Position numbers and translations under genes: made by a program. From the NCBI RefSeq assembly GCF_014489555.1, contig NZ_CP060784.1:2480001-2544000 (forward strand): a stretch of DNA of 64,000 nucleotides. Direction: 5' to 3'. The first letter of the stretch is position 1; each line of letters begins with the position of its first letter. Source of the DNA: Hymenobacter qilianensis (GTDB taxonomy: Bacteria; Bacteroidota; Bacteroidia; Cytophagales; Hymenobacteraceae). Positions 1 to 9,815 of this stretch are shown piece after piece. The notes beneath the pieces were generated by a model that searched no databases, was not told where the DNA came from, and saw nothing but the letters and a program-made list of their open reading frames with translations.

Positions 1-3
1 CCA

Positions 4-48
4 AGCACGAAAAAGCCCCCAGAGTTTGTCTGGGGGCTTTTTCGTGCT
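4..48. terminator. Hairpin made of two inverted GCCCCC motifs
   Basis: A perfect 20-bp stem (4-23 with 29-48) and a 5-base loop. Each arm carries the iterated motif in its five-C form, with runs of A before and T after, so it can terminate transcription from either side. It lies just downstream of the minus-strand gene that ends at 70. Confidence 0.85.
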
Positions 49-69
49 CTACCCTTCCCGGAAGCTTTC

Positions 70-659
70 CTAGCGCATTACACTACGCACATGTTCGACG
101 GCCGCCTGTTCGTCTTTCCAGCCCATAATGCGCACCCTGCCAAGAGAGGCCCGGTGCTGAAACCAAAGCCGCAGTATCTGTTGGGCGGCCGGGTAGCGCT
201 GGGTAAAATCAGTCCAGGTTCTCGTCTCTGGTAAGATCTGCTGGCTGGGCCGGGCTGGTACCGCCAACACTACCCGCTCCAAAGCGCCGGCATTATCAAG
301 CACCACCAGGCCAATGGGCAGCACTTCCAGCACCGTACCTGCCGGCTGACTTGCCGCCAGCACCAACACGGGCAGCGGAAATCCAGCTGCGGTGCTGGTA
401 CCCGGCACAAAGCCATAATTACCAGGATAAGGCAAAAACTCCAGCACTCGGTCTTTGCCCGCCCGCTGCTGGGGGCAAATTCGTGAGTGGCTGCATCGTA
501 GCGACGCTCAAGGTTGGTGCCCGCCGGAATCTCAATGACAGCTTGAAGCAGCTTTCGCTCAGATGAGAAGGTCGGTAACTCGGCGTAGTCGGTTTGGCAA
601 CCAGCTACGCCGAGACCAATCAGAAGGCTAACTATAAGTCGTTTGGCTCCCTGCATCAA
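70..659 (-). CDS. Pyrophosphatase-like lipoprotein, probable pseudoenzyme (frame repaired)
   Basis: The N-terminus has a lipoprotein signal with lipobox GVAGC. The rest aligns by eye with soluble inorganic pyrophosphatase: EIPAGTN, then LPYPGNYGFVPGT, then PAGTVLEVLPIGLVVLDNAG, LAVPA and a C-terminal GWKDEQAA like the family's VEGWENAEAA. The aspartate signature DGDPxD is AAGFPLP here, and the later D and K of the family's GEDAK are L and R, so most metal and pyrophosphate ligands are missing. Hydrolase activity is therefore doubtful; a lipid-anchored non-enzymatic role is inferred. The reading breaks at the G5 run 471-475. One added G joins both halves as EFAPQQRAGKDRVLEF and gives about 196 aa. 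Confidence 0.75.
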
Positions 660-668
660 TACTTGGAC

Positions 669-3652
669 TTACTTAGCTAGCTGCTCATCGAGCTGGCGGA
701 AAGGGTTGAGTTGATCTAGGCGCAGCACGAAGCGTATCCGATCAGTAAAATCCTTGCGGCTGCTAGGCAAGCCATTCTCATACTGAGAGCCGGCCACGGG
801 CAGATAGAACTGGAAGATATCTTTGATCACCGGAACGACCAAGCCTGCATCGTAGAAGAAATTTTGCCCCCCACGGCTTTCGTATACTGTAAAGTTTTCC
901 TTCATAGCCCCAAAATCTGCGAAGATGCCTAGGCCTGTTACTGGCAGATCAGCTTGCAAGTTAAGGGTGCTAAGCCAACGCTGACTTGCTACTGAAATCT
1001 GAACTTCATTGCCTACAAAAGCTTTGAAAGCGCCGTCGCGGTCATCAGTTTGGTGCGTTTGGGCGGTAAAAGCATTCGAAATCTGCTGACGATCTAAGAA
1101 GGCAGTTTGGCGGCGGTAGTCGGGGCTGCCGCTCAGACCAATGACGAAAGGTGCGTCGTTAGCTTTTTGCAGGAAGCGTCCTCCAAACAACCGGGCCTGC
1201 ACGCGTTTCTTCGGCGAGTAATAGCGGCTATACGAAGCTGAAGCGCGCAACAGCGTAGCTTGCAAAGACGAGCTTTCAATCGATAAATCCGGCGTGAGTC
1301 GGTTCAGCTCCACGCTGGCTGACCAGCTTTGCAGGGCGTCACCAGCCTGCACCTGATACAGCAACGTCTGGATGCTGCTGGTCACATCAGAATCCTCGTT
1401 GCGCACGGAAGTGTTAGCAAGTTGGACCATGTGCTGGGGGCATTATACGCCGACTTAGGCAAAGTCAGGGTCAAGCTAGGCTCCACCTTTACATAGCGTT
1501 CGAAACGTTGTACCGTTACGCCGGTAATGAGCTGGCGAGCGGTTTCCTTGGGCAAAATGTTCAGATTAAGCGTGCCGATACCGTTCAGCTCATTGCGATT
1601 GAAGCTGTACATTGGCATCGCCAGGTAGCTCAAGCGCTTGGGAACCAAAGGGCTGCTATAGAAAGCCGCCCCCAGCATGAGCTTGTCGGAAGTATTGGCT
1701 CCCAGCACCGGCGCCCAGTTGATGGCAGCACGGTCCCAGCGCTCCACACTTACGAGGGGTCGGAAACGCAGCGGCTCCAGGCGAGGCAAGCTGCCTTCCA
1801 GCTTGAGCTTGTCGTCGCGACGGTTGAGCTGGGGCGTCAGGTAAGCTGGATCAATGACGACAGCGGCAACGCCCTCACGCCGGAAGTCAAGCTGGGTTTC
1901 CTCATCTTCTTCGCCGTTGCCAAATACAGGCGTCCATTGCGTTTCAATCACCTCGCCCTGAGCGTTAAGCGTAGCTACTGGCACGGCAAACGGAGCGGGC
2001 GAGTCGTTGCGAACCAGCACCTTTACCTGGTCATTAGTCACCTGTATATCGCCGACAGCGGCATTGTAGCGGGTGGTGTTTTGAAGCATGTTCTCAAAAA
2101 ACCAGTCCAGCTGCTGGCCGGTGCTTTCTTCAAATGCCGTCTGCATGTCGGCAGGAGCGGGGTGCTTGAACTGCCAACGCTGGTAGTAGGCGCGCATGGC
2201 AGCATCAAACTTCTCCTGCCCCAAGTAGCCAGCCAGATACTTCAGCAGGGAAGCCGTTTTGGTATAAACGATAATACCGTAGTTGATTTTGCCGTACTCC
2301 GCCGCACTCGGGCCGCTTACTGCCTGATCGAGGCCCCGGCTGGCTGAGGCTTGATACGGCACTTGATTTAGGGCCGTCGCATTTAAGCCTTCCACCCCCA
2401 GAATAGTAGAAGCTTTGCCCGATGTCAGTACGCTTTCAAACATACCTGCATTCGGGTTGTCGCGCTCCGCCACCCGGTTTTCAATGTAAGAGTTTACCCC
2501 TTCATCCAACCAAGGATAAGCCCGCTCATTGGAGGCCAGAATACCGTAAAACCAATTGTGCCCTACCTCGTGCACAATGGCCGATGGCATCGTAACGGTT
2601 ACCATGGGGTATTCCATGCCTGAACCGGCACTCAGTGCCCCGTCTACGGCCGTAGCGGCGGTGTACGGGTACTCACCCACCCACTGTGAATAGTAGGTGA
2701 CAGCGTCGTTTACGTCCTGTAGCCCTTTTATCCACTTCGCCACATCCTTGTTCAGGAACATAACCCAGGTATCTACCTGCTTGCCCGAAGGCAGCGTGAC
2801 GGCGCTCTTGAGCACATTGAACCGCTTATCGGCAAACCACGCGAAGTCGTGCACGCGGTCCTGCACGTAACGAAGCGTTTTCGTCTCCGATGCAGAACTC
2901 GGGAAGGTCAGGTCTTTGCTATAGTCTTCAGCCTTTTTGGCGGCCGTGGCGGTAGCAAGCTGCGTTAAGCGCGCCTGCTCTTCCGCGTTTTGCAGCACGC
3001 CGGTGGCACCTACGGTATAGTTCGCGGGTAGCGTAATGCGCACATCAAACGAGCCGAACTCGGAGTAAAATTCACCTTGGTCAAGGTAAGGCATCGGGTG
3101 CCAGCCCTGGCTATCGTACACCGCCGGCTTCGGGTACCACTGCGTAATCTGGTACGACTGCTCTACGTGACCGAAGCGCGAAAAAGAGGCTGGAATCTTT
3201 ACTCGAAAAGGCGTTGTAATCGTGATTTTGCCCCCCGGAGCCAATGGTTGGGGTAAGGCTAGCTTTGCCATATCGGCGTGCTCCGGATCGAAGCTAAGCG
3301 TAGCAGGTTGGCCGTTTACTTTGAAATCAAGCTGGTCAATGAAGCCGCGCTGGTCCTGGGGGGCAAATTGAAACTTCCGGCTGCCGTTTCGCAATTGCTG
3401 CTTGGCAAAAGCTGTGGTATTGTCGCGGTACGCATTGGGCCAGAGGTGAAACCAGATGAAGGTAAGCTGATCGGGCGAATTGTTGGTGTACTGAATTTCC
3501 TCCTGGGCCGTGAGCGTGTGATGGCGGTCATCCAGGGTAACATCAATGGAATAATTGACTTCCTGCTGCCAATAACTGCCAGGTGAAGTGCTCTGCGCCG
3601 ATAGCGCCAGAGGAAGAAAAGCAAGCCAGCAGCTGGCTAATAACTTTTTCAT
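669..3652 (-). CDS. M1-family zinc metallopeptidase with C-terminal barrel-like region (frame repaired)
   Basis: A secreted peptidase of the gluzincin M1 family. A signal peptide (about residues 1-19) is followed by an M1 N-terminal beta domain and the zinc motif HEVGH near residue 360, with the third ligand E about 18 residues later in WLDEGVNSYIE. The last 350 residues are rich in alternating hydrophobic strands and look like an outer-membrane barrel. The frame breaks at the G5 run 1436-1440. A sixth G joins SAYNAP to QHMVQLANTSVRNED and gives about 994 aa. It probably cleaves peptides outside the inner membrane; the substrate is not evident. The gene ends 9 bases upstream of the pyrophosphatase-like gene start on the same strand, so the two are probably co-transcribed. 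Confidence 0.85.
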
Positions 3653-3800
3653 GCAAAGAGAAAAGTGTAACGAGCGAATAAATGCGGGACGAAAGTACGC
3701 GGTCGGCCTCAGAATGTCGTGTCACAACCTTTGTAGCGGTCGGTCCGTTTTCTCAAACTCAGTTTCACCATCCGCCCCTGCGGACTAACACCCCCTACCT

Positions 3801-4220
3801 ATGTCTTTCAATAAAATTCCCAAAGACGATACCCAGCACCAAAATCATCTGGATGGCGCCATCAATAACCTGAACAATGACTTGCAGGAAGAAGCCTCCA
3901 AGGCCGGCTTCGACAATGTGCTTCAGCGTTGGATAGAGGATGTTAAAGATGTGAACAACCCGGAGCTACACCAGATTGTGGTTGATTTGCAGGCGTTGAA
4001 GGCTCACTTTAATGGCGGCACAATCGATCATAAGCTCGTTGGTCAGCTGATGAGCCGCTTGGGTGACAACACTCTTAAGGCAGCTGTTTTTGCTGAAAAC
4101 CCAAACACGGCCCAGCGAGTAACCAACCTGGGTGAAGCTTTGCTCAAGGCAGCCAAGCAAGTACAAAACCCCAATGTCAATTCTACTCCCGAGCAGGATT
4201 TGAAGAATTCGAACGGCTAG
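3801..4220 (+). CDS. Conserved-looking hypothetical protein, 139 aa
   Basis: I do not recognise a family. The protein is hydrophilic and mostly helical, without signal peptide or membrane segment. It opens with Asn/Asp-rich helices (HLDGAINNLNNDLQEEA) and ends in an Asn-rich tail. It is a single gene transcribed divergently from the M1 peptidase, followed by a strong bidirectional terminator. Codon use looks like that of its neighbours. It is real because the frame is closed neatly by the terminator and no better gene overlaps it. Confidence 0.7.
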   Translation: MSFNKIPKDDTQHQNHLDGAINNLNNDLQEEASKAGFDNVLQRWIEDVKDVNNPELHQIVVDLQALKAHFNGGTIDHKLVGQLMSRLGDNTLKAAVFAENPNTAQRVTNLGEALLKAAKQVQNPNVNSTPEQDLKNSNG

Positions 4221-4250
4221 TAGCTGCACAATCGAATTCGTGTAAACGCC

Positions 4251-4284
4251 AAAAAGCCGGCTCCTCTTGAGGAGCCGGCTTTTT
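4251..4284. terminator. Bidirectional intrinsic terminator
   Basis: A perfect 16-bp inverted repeat (4251-4266 with 4269-4284) with GC-rich core AGCCGGCTCC, flanked by five A and five T. It separates the plus-strand hypothetical gene from the convergent rplS. Confidence 0.9.
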
Positions 4285-4305
4285 GTATGCTTAAGAAAGC
4301 TTGGC

Positions 4306-4662
4306 TTAGCCGCGCTTCTCTTTGATCTTGGCTGCTTTGCCCGACAGGCCACGCAGATAAAACAGACGAGCACGACGCACTTTACCGCGACGAACTAGCT
4401 CAATCTTGTCGATGTTGGGCGACAGAAGCGGGAAAATACGCTCGGTGCCGATTTGGTTTGAAATCTTACGAACAGTGAAGGTTTCGCCGTTGGAATTTGG
4501 ATTCTTACGCTGGATAACAACGCCCTGGAACTGCTGAACACGCTCCTTGTTGCCCTCGCGAATCTTCACGTGAACATTAACGGTGTCGCCGGCGGCGAAA
4601 GCGGGGAAGCTGGCGCGGCGCTCCTGGGATTCCTGCTGGATAAAATCGAGTAGTACGCTCAT
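4306..4662 (-). CDS. rplS: 50S ribosomal protein L19
   Basis: Ribosomal protein L19 of the large subunit, at the 30S-50S interface. The 118 residues carry the family core [28 protein letters not shown] and [14 protein letters not shown]. The start is the ATG at 4662, because [11 protein letters not shown] is the usual N-terminus; an upstream extension in frame is Arg-rich and crosses the promoter. It lies downstream of trmD in the conserved rpsP-rimM-trmD-rplS order but on a separate promoter. Confidence 0.97.
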   Translation of the reverse strand: MSVLLDFIQQESQERRASFPAFAAGDTVNVHVKIREGNKERVQQFQGVVIQRKNPNSNGETFTVRKISNQIGTERIFPLLSPNIDKIELVRRGKVRRARLFYLRGLSGKAAKIKEKRG

Positions 4663-4725
4663 GGCTGGAAAAAAACTAAAAATAGGACGGCGCCGCCGTC
4701 CGAGTGGTTTCGGGTAAAAGAGGCG

Positions 4726-4757
4726 CAAATATAGCGCTCTGTTTTGAGGAAGGCAAA
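4726..4757 (-). promoter_or_regulatory. Bacteroidota-type promoter for rplS
   Basis: On the minus strand, TTTG (4757-4754), a 20-base spacer and TATATTTG (4733-4726). This matches the Bacteroidota sigma factor consensus TTTG-N19/20-TAnnTTTG exactly. It sits about 65 bases upstream of the rplS start. Confidence 0.75.
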
Positions 4758-4816
4758 CTTATCACTGAGTTAAATTCTGAAAGGGCCAAAGCGCTACGTA
4801 TATAGAGGTTAGGCAG

Positions 4817-5494
4817 CTACTCATCCAGCAAATCCGGGCGTCTTTGGCGGGTTCTTTCTAACGCTTGCTCGTGTCGCCAGATGTCAACCTGAGGGGTATT
4901 TCCGGAAAGTAGAATCTCCGGTACGGACTGGCCACGCCACTCAGCCGGCCGTGTGTATACAGGCGGCGCCAGCAAATTATCCTGAAAAGAATCGCTCAGC
5001 GCTGACTCTTCATTGCCGAGCACTCCCGGCAAAAGCCGCACGATAGCGTCGGTAAGAATAGCGGCCCCAAGCTCGCCACCACTTAGCACATAGTCACCCA
5101 CACTGATTTCGTGCGTGATGTAGGCCTGCCGAATTCGCTCATCAATCCCTTTGTAATGTCCGCAAAGAATGATGATGTTCTCAGTCAGCGACAGCTGGTT
5201 TACCAGCGGCTGCCGAAGCGTCTCACCGTCTGGGGTCATATAAATGACGGCATCGTAGCGGCGCTCAGCCAAAAGGCCATCCAAGCAAGCCGCAATAGGC
5301 TCTACGCGCAATACCATGCCTGCGCCACCGCCAAATACATAGTCATCAATCTGCCCGTGCTTGTTAATGGCAAAGCGCCGCAAATCGTGGACGTAAATTT
5401 CAGCCAAGCCCTTATCCTGCGCCCGCTTCACGATAGAATGAGCAAAGGGACTGACCAATAAATCGGGCTGGCAGGTGACGATATCGAGGCGCAT
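4817..5494 (-). CDS. trmD: tRNA (guanine37-N1)-methyltransferase
   Basis: TrmD methylates G37 of tRNAs that read codons starting with C or C/G-rich contexts, using S-adenosylmethionine, and so prevents frameshifting. The 225 residues show the SPOUT-fold knot motifs LCGHYKGIDERI and SVGDYVLSGGELGA, the N-terminal DYVFGGGAGMV and the C-terminal PPVYTRPAEW. Length is normal for the family. It follows rimM with a short gap on the same strand, as in the usual ribosome-maturation cluster. Confidence 0.97.
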   Translation of the reverse strand: MRLDIVTCQPDLLVSPFAHSIVKRAQDKGLAEIYVHDLRRFAINKHGQIDDYVFGGGAGMVLRVEPIAACLDGLLAERRYDAVIYMTPDGETLRQPLVNQLSLTENIIILCGHYKGIDERIRQAYITHEISVGDYVLSGGELGAAILTDAIVRLLPGVLGNEESALSDSFQDNLLAPPVYTRPAEWRGQSVPEILLSGNTPQVDIWRHEQALERTRQRRPDLLDE

Positions 5495-5566
5495 GGGAGC
5501 ACCGCCGTTGGCGATGAAGCTAGGTTCTGAAAATAAATCGGTAATAAAGCTCTGGGGCTTTTTCAG

Positions 5567-6148
5567 CTACGGTTCGATGAACTCATCGGGCTCATCACGC
5601 TCCCGGGAAGACGGCTTGAGATAAACATCCAACAAGCCCTCCGGCAAGCTGACGTGCAGCTTCTGCTCGGCTTCATCGGCGTGTAAAACCAATTCATCTA
5701 CCACCGGAATCAGCACTTCCTGGCCTTGGTAGCGCATGCCCATCAGGTCTTGCTGGGGCATCTCATAGAACGTCTCTACGATTCCTAACTCGCCCAGCGT
5801 TTCATCTACTACAGTGTACCCGATGACGTCGTGGAAGTAAAACTGATCCTCCTCAAGCTCCGGCAACTCCTCGAGCGCCTTGAATAGCTTGGCATTTCGC
5901 AAAGGCTCGGCTGCTTCCACCGTGTCGATGCCTTTAAGCTTTAGCAACACACGGTCAGACGTTTGAGGTTGCACCCGCTCCACAGTGAAAGCGATAAGCT
6001 TACCGGGCGTGGGGGGCAATTCTAGCCACACAGACTTCATTTTGCTGTAGGCCTCTACGTCGTCTACATCCAGGTAAGCTACAACGAAGCCCTTCAGGCC
6101 GTGTGTCTTTCCAATGCCGCCAAGTTGATAACATTCGTCGATAGTCAT
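5567..6148 (-). CDS. rimM: 16S rRNA processing protein RimM
   Basis: RimM helps assemble the 30S head and binds S19. The protein has an N-terminal RimM beta-barrel domain (GGIGKTHGLKGFVVAYLD, residues 10-90) and a PRC-barrel domain (FHDVIGYTVVDE onward). I chose MTIDECYQLG at 6148 as start because it matches the usual Bacteroidota N-terminus; an ATG five codons upstream (6163) is possible. The position between rpsP and trmD is the conserved one. Confidence 0.95.
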   Translation of the reverse strand: MTIDECYQLGGIGKTHGLKGFVVAYLDVDDVEAYSKMKSVWLELPPTPGKLIAFTVERVQPQTSDRVLLKLKGIDTVEAAEPLRNAKLFKALEELPELEEDQFYFHDVIGYTVVDETLGELGIVETFYEMPQQDLMGMRYQGQEVLIPVVDELVLHADEAEQKLHVSLPEGLLDVYLKPSSRERDEPDEFIEP

Positions 6149-6297
6149 AGGATAGGGGTTCAAGAGGGTGAAAGGGGAGGAGGCAACAAAGACAGCATTG
6201 GCGGTAAAAAAGTTGAGAGTTTAGAAGAAGCTGCCGCGACGCAGGCCGCAAGACAACAACTCCTAAACTCTCAAACATTTAAACTCCTAAACTAAGC

Positions 6298-6840
6298 TTA
6301 GGCGCCAGCTTCCTCAGTGGTTTCAGCCGGAGCAGCTGCTTCGGTCGTTTCGCCTTCGGTTTCAGCAACAGGCTCAGCAGCAGGAGTCTGCTTCTTGCGA
6401 ATTGCTTCAGCACGGGCTTCTTTAACCTTAGTTTCAGCGGCAAGCTGCTGCTTGCGCGTTTCTTCCTTGGCAGTGCCCAGGCTAGTGCGCTTGCCTTCGA
6501 TTTTCGCGTCTTTCTGCTCTTTCCAGGCAGTGAAGCGCTCGTCAGCTACGTCCTGAGCGATGGCACCTTTAATAACACCCAGTTGCAGGTGCTTGCGGTA
6601 CAATACGCCACGGTAAGAGAGCATAGCACGAACCGTATCGGTTGGCTGGGCACCCTTCATGATCCAATCGAAAGCTTTGTCGCCGTCGAAGTTGATGGTA
6701 GCAGGGTTAGTGTTAGGGTTGTAGGTACCGATTTTCTCGATGAAACGGCCATCGCGGGGAGCGCGGGCGTCGGCTACTACGATGTCAAATTGCGCGGCTT
6801 TTTTGCGGCCGCGGCGGGCGAGGCGGATTTTAACTGCCAT
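6298..6840 (-). CDS. rpsP: 30S ribosomal protein S16 with long C-terminal tail
   Basis: Residues 1-85 are the S16 core ([50 protein letters not shown]). The remaining 95 residues are a Lys/Glu-rich helix followed by an Ala/Glu/Thr-rich acidic tail, making the protein about twice the usual 80-90 aa. Such tails are common in Bacteroidota S16. It is the first gene of the rpsP-rimM-trmD operon, behind a recognisable promoter. Confidence 0.97.
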   Translation of the reverse strand: MAVKIRLARRGRKKAAQFDIVVADARAPRDGRFIEKIGTYNPNTNPATINFDGDKAFDWIMKGAQPTDTVRAMLSYRGVLYRKHLQLGVIKGAIAQDVADERFTAWKEQKDAKIEGKRTSLGTAKEETRKQQLAAETKVKEARAEAIRKKQTPAAEPVAETEGETTEAAAPAETTEEAGA

Positions 6841-6892
6841 AAACCTAGTTGGTTAAGCGACGGAACCCGTCCGTCTGGTTGAAAGTGAGGCG

Positions 6893-6923
6893 CAAAGGTA
6901 CGTACATCTGTGCAAGATTGAAA
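6893..6923 (-). promoter_or_regulatory. Bacteroidota-type promoter for the rpsP operon
   Basis: On the minus strand, TTTC (6923-6920), 19 bases, then TACCTTTG (6900-6893). The -7 element fits TAnnTTTG and the -33 element differs from TTTG by one base. It lies about 50 bases before the rpsP start codon. Confidence 0.65.
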
Positions 6924-6981
6924 ACCTTTTACCAGATTCAAGCTCATTGCTCGGTGTTAGCCAGATTATAGAGGCAAAAGA

Positions 6982-7011
6982 AAAGGCTGCCTCGTTTCCG
7001 AAACAGCCTTT
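6982..7011 (-). terminator. Terminator after the desaturase gene
   Basis: An inverted repeat AAAGGCTG (6982-6989) with CAGCCTTT (7004-7011), plus an inner GTTTC/GAAAC pairing, directly downstream of the minus-strand desaturase gene. Confidence 0.6.
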
Positions 7012-7028
7012 CTATGATCCAGGATAAC

Positions 7029-7784
7029 TTAAGCAGCAACCCGAACTGGTACTTGCTGCTTACGCTTGATTTTGATAACACGCATTTTATCCAAGCCCCA
7101 AATGAACACATAGGTAGGATCAAACTCCCACCACTTCACACCGAAATTAACGCGCAGTGGCAGCTTGTGGTGGTTGTTCTGAAACAACTCACCAAAGGCC
7201 AAAAAGTCTAAGGCTAGCGTGTTCTTCGATTTGTCGTGATTATCGAAGTTCTGGTAGCCGTACTTATGACCACCCCAGTTTACGATAGCGCCATGCAGCG
7301 GACCCATCAGAAAGTGAACTGGCAGCAACAGATACATCCACCAAGCAGTAGCAAAGTTGATGTAGAATAGTACGTAAGCCGTACCCCAAGCCAAACGCGA
7401 ATACCACTGGCTACCAAAGTTTTCTACAGCTTCCCATACTGGATAATCTCCTTCGAAACGCTCAGGGGCTTCTACATTATGCTTGAGCAGATCAGTATAA
7501 ATGACCTTTGTCTTCCACATCATCGCAAACGGGTTGGATGAGAAATGAGGGGAGTGCGGGTCCATCTCAGTGTCGGAGTATGCGTGGTGCATGCGATGCA
7601 GAATAGCATAAGCCCGCGGCGACAGGAATGACGAGCCCTGACAAGCGTAGGTGAAGAGGTAAAAGAACTTCTCCCAGAACTTGTTCATCGTGAACATTTT
7701 ATGCGCCGCGTAACGATGCAGATAAAAAGTCTGGGTGAACAGCGACAGGTAGTAGTGGGCAACGAAGAAAATAAGTATGGGCAT
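7029..7784 (-). CDS. Acyl-CoA / fatty acid desaturase
   Basis: A membrane di-iron desaturase that places a double bond in membrane fatty acids. The histidine boxes are visible: HRYAAH near residue 24, HRMHH near 64 and NNHHK near 208, with a further conserved NWGGHKYGYQNF segment. Hydrophobic membrane stretches lie at the N-terminus and around residues 125-160. The 251 aa length is at the short end for the delta-9 family. It is monocistronic, with its own promoter and terminator. Exact regioselectivity cannot be read from the sequence. Confidence 0.92.
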   Translation of the reverse strand: MPILIFFVAHYYLSLFTQTFYLHRYAAHKMFTMNKFWEKFFYLFTYACQGSSFLSPRAYAILHRMHHAYSDTEMDPHSPHFSSNPFAMMWKTKVIYTDLLKHNVEAPERFEGDYPVWEAVENFGSQWYSRLAWGTAYVLFYINFATAWWMYLLLPVHFLMGPLHGAIVNWGGHKYGYQNFDNHDKSKNTLALDFLAFGELFQNNHHKLPLRVNFGVKWWEFDPTYVFIWGLDKMRVIKIKRKQQVPVRVAA

Positions 7785-7873
7785 AGAGCAGGAGTGTTGA
7801 ATATCAGAGGAAGCAGAACCGGGGCGTTATTCGCAAAAGACTACGCAGTCGACTTTAGTTCAGATTTCGACTA

Positions 7874-7905
7874 CAAACCTACAGCCAGAGCTTTGTAGGG
7901 TCAAT
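7874..7905 (-). promoter_or_regulatory. Promoter upstream of the desaturase; rest of the 7785-8117 gap
   Basis: On the minus strand, ATTG (7905-7902), 20 bases, then TAGGTTTG (7881-7874), matching TAnnTTTG and giving a leader of about 80 bases. The remaining gap 7785-8117 is AT-rich and I see no gene or strong hairpin in it. Confidence 0.6.
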
Positions 7906-8117
7906 AAATAGGCTGAAAAGGCCAAAATCTTGTTCAGGTGCTATTTTTAAGCTAGCTCAAAAGGAAGCACAAAGCCATTTCCACTAGCTAAGATTCAGCT
8001 TTTTAAACAATGGCTTTATAGAACTCTTTAGCCCCATGTAAGGAAGCCTTATGAGGAAGATTTACTTCTAAACCCGTAGACCAGAAAAAGGTTGAAAAAA
8101 GCTGTAAACCTTGGTCT

Positions 8118-8825
8118 TCAATAGTATATGCTGGCAGCCTCCCAGTGCGCCACAGTCGGCAAAGGAGCTTCAAAGGTCATCAGCTCTTTAGTAACAGGAT
8201 GAGACAGTTCCAGCCGTCGGGCGTGCAGAGCAATACTTACATCAGGCAAGGGTGCTAAAAATCCATATTTCACGTCGCCCACGATGGGTGTACCTAGCCC
8301 AGTAGCGAGCTGTACCCGAATCTGGTGTGGGCGACCCGTAATAGGGTTAACCTGAACCAGATAGCGCGAGCCAGCTTGTCCTAATACTTCATAGTCCAGC
8401 TCGGAGCGCTGGCCTTGCGGATGAGCGGCAGAATAAGCTTTGGTGACGTTGCGGATAGGATCTTTGACGAGCCAGTGCACTAAGTGCCCGCTGCTGGGTT
8501 CAGGGCGCTTGCCTACCAGCGCCCAATACGTTTTGTGCACCGTATTATCCCGAAACATCTCATTGAGGCGGCTCAGGGCTTTCGATGTTTTCGCAAGCGC
8601 AACTACGCCACTCACGGGTCTGTCCAGGCGGTGCGCTACGCCAATGAAGGCGGCCCCAGGCTTTTTGTATTTAAACCGCAAATATTCCGCGGCCTTTACC
8701 GATAAAGGCTCGTCGCCGGTTGAGTCGCCTTGTACAAGTAAGCCAGCCGGTTTATTAATGATAAGCAGATGATTGTCTTCAAACAGAATTTCCTTCTGTT
8801 CCGACCATAGATTAGGACGAGTCAC
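8118..8825 (-). CDS. RluA-family RNA pseudouridine synthase
   Basis: The protein isomerises uridine to pseudouridine in RNA. The catalytic motif HRLDRPVSGVV, with the active Asp, is near residue 66. INKPAG lies near residue 24, and the C-terminal family segment is GRPHQIRVQLA. There is no S4 domain and the length is 235 aa, typical of the shorter RluA/RluC-like group. Whether the target is rRNA or tRNA cannot be decided. Confidence 0.92.
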   Translation of the reverse strand: MTRPNLWSEQKEILFEDNHLLIINKPAGLLVQGDSTGDEPLSVKAAEYLRFKYKKPGAAFIGVAHRLDRPVSGVVALAKTSKALSRLNEMFRDNTVHKTYWALVGKRPEPSSGHLVHWLVKDPIRNVTKAYSAAHPQGQRSELDYEVLGQAGSRYLVQVNPITGRPHQIRVQLATGLGTPIVGDVKYGFLAPLPDVSIALHARRLELSHPVTKELMTFEAPLPTVAHWEAASIYY

Positions 8826-8920
8826 GCGGGATTAATTGACGGGTAATGATAAACTCTTGAAAAAAGCCCCCCAGAGCTACAATGGACAGAGATGAGGGCA
8901 AAAAATTGTGTTTGTAGAAC

Positions 8921-9736
8921 TTAGTAAGCCTCTTCAGACGAAGGGAAATCGCGTGTTTTTACATCCTGAATGTAGCGCTCCACGGCATCGTGCATTACAT
9001 CGCCAATCTCGGCGTAGCGGCGCAGGAAGCGGGGCTTAAACTCTTTGGTGATGCCCAGCATATCGTGAACTACCAGCACCTGCCCATCCACATCGGGGCC
9101 GGCGCCGATACCGATAACCGGAATAGTAAGCTTTTCAGCGACTTGCTTAGCCAAAGCCGACGGAATTTTCTCCAGCACCAAGGCAAAACAACCCAGCTCT
9201 TGGAGCAGTTGAGCGTCTTCAAGCAATTTTTGGGCCTCAGATTCTTCTTTGGCTCGCACCGTGTAGGTGCCGAATTTGTAAATGCTCTGGGGAGTGAGGC
9301 CCAAATGGCCCATTACGGGAATACCAGCCGTTAGAATGCGCGTGATGGACTCCCTAATTTCGGCGCCGCCTTCCAGCTTCACGCCATGCCCACCCGACTC
9401 CTTCATGATGCGGATAGCCGAGCGCAATGCCTCCGATGAGTTACCTTGGTACGAGCCAAAGGGCATGTCAACCACTACAAACGCCCGTTTCACGGCCCGC
9501 ACTACGCTGGAAGCGTGGTAAATCATCTGGTCGAGGGTGATGGGGAGGGTCGTTTCGTGGCCGGCCATCACGTTTGAGGCCGAGTCGCCTACGAGCAGCA
9601 CATCGATGCCGGCACCATCGAGCAGAGTAGCCATTGAAAAGTCGTAGGCCGTGAGCATGGCAATTTTTTCACCCCGCCGCTTCATGGCTAGCAACTGGTG
9701 GGTGGTCACGAGCTTAACTTCTTTGTGCTGGGACAT
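8921..9736 (-). CDS. panB: 3-methyl-2-oxobutanoate hydroxymethyltransferase (ketopantoate hydroxymethyltransferase)
   Basis: PanB transfers a hydroxymethyl group from methylenetetrahydrofolate to 2-oxoisovalerate, the first step of pantothenate and coenzyme A synthesis. Clear motifs are [56 protein letters not shown] and [22 protein letters not shown]. At 271 aa it is the usual length. The gene sits between the RluA-like and lptD genes on the same strand. Confidence 0.97.
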   Translation of the reverse strand: MSQHKEVKLVTTHQLLAMKRRGEKIAMLTAYDFSMATLLDGAGIDVLLVGDSASNVMAGHETTLPITLDQMIYHASSVVRAVKRAFVVVDMPFGSYQGNSSEALRSAIRIMKESGGHGVKLEGGAEIRESITRILTAGIPVMGHLGLTPQSIYKFGTYTVRAKEESEAQKLLEDAQLLQELGCFALVLEKIPSALAKQVAEKLTIPVIGIGAGPDVDGQVLVVHDMLGITKEFKPRFLRRYAEIGDVMHDAVERYIQDVKTRDFPSSEEAY

Positions 9737-9815
9737 AGGGAGCGGAGAAAGTGAGGTATAAAGGTGGGACCCGGATCGGCGGATTTTTGACTAAGCCTGA
9801 ATTTGCCCCCCAGCC

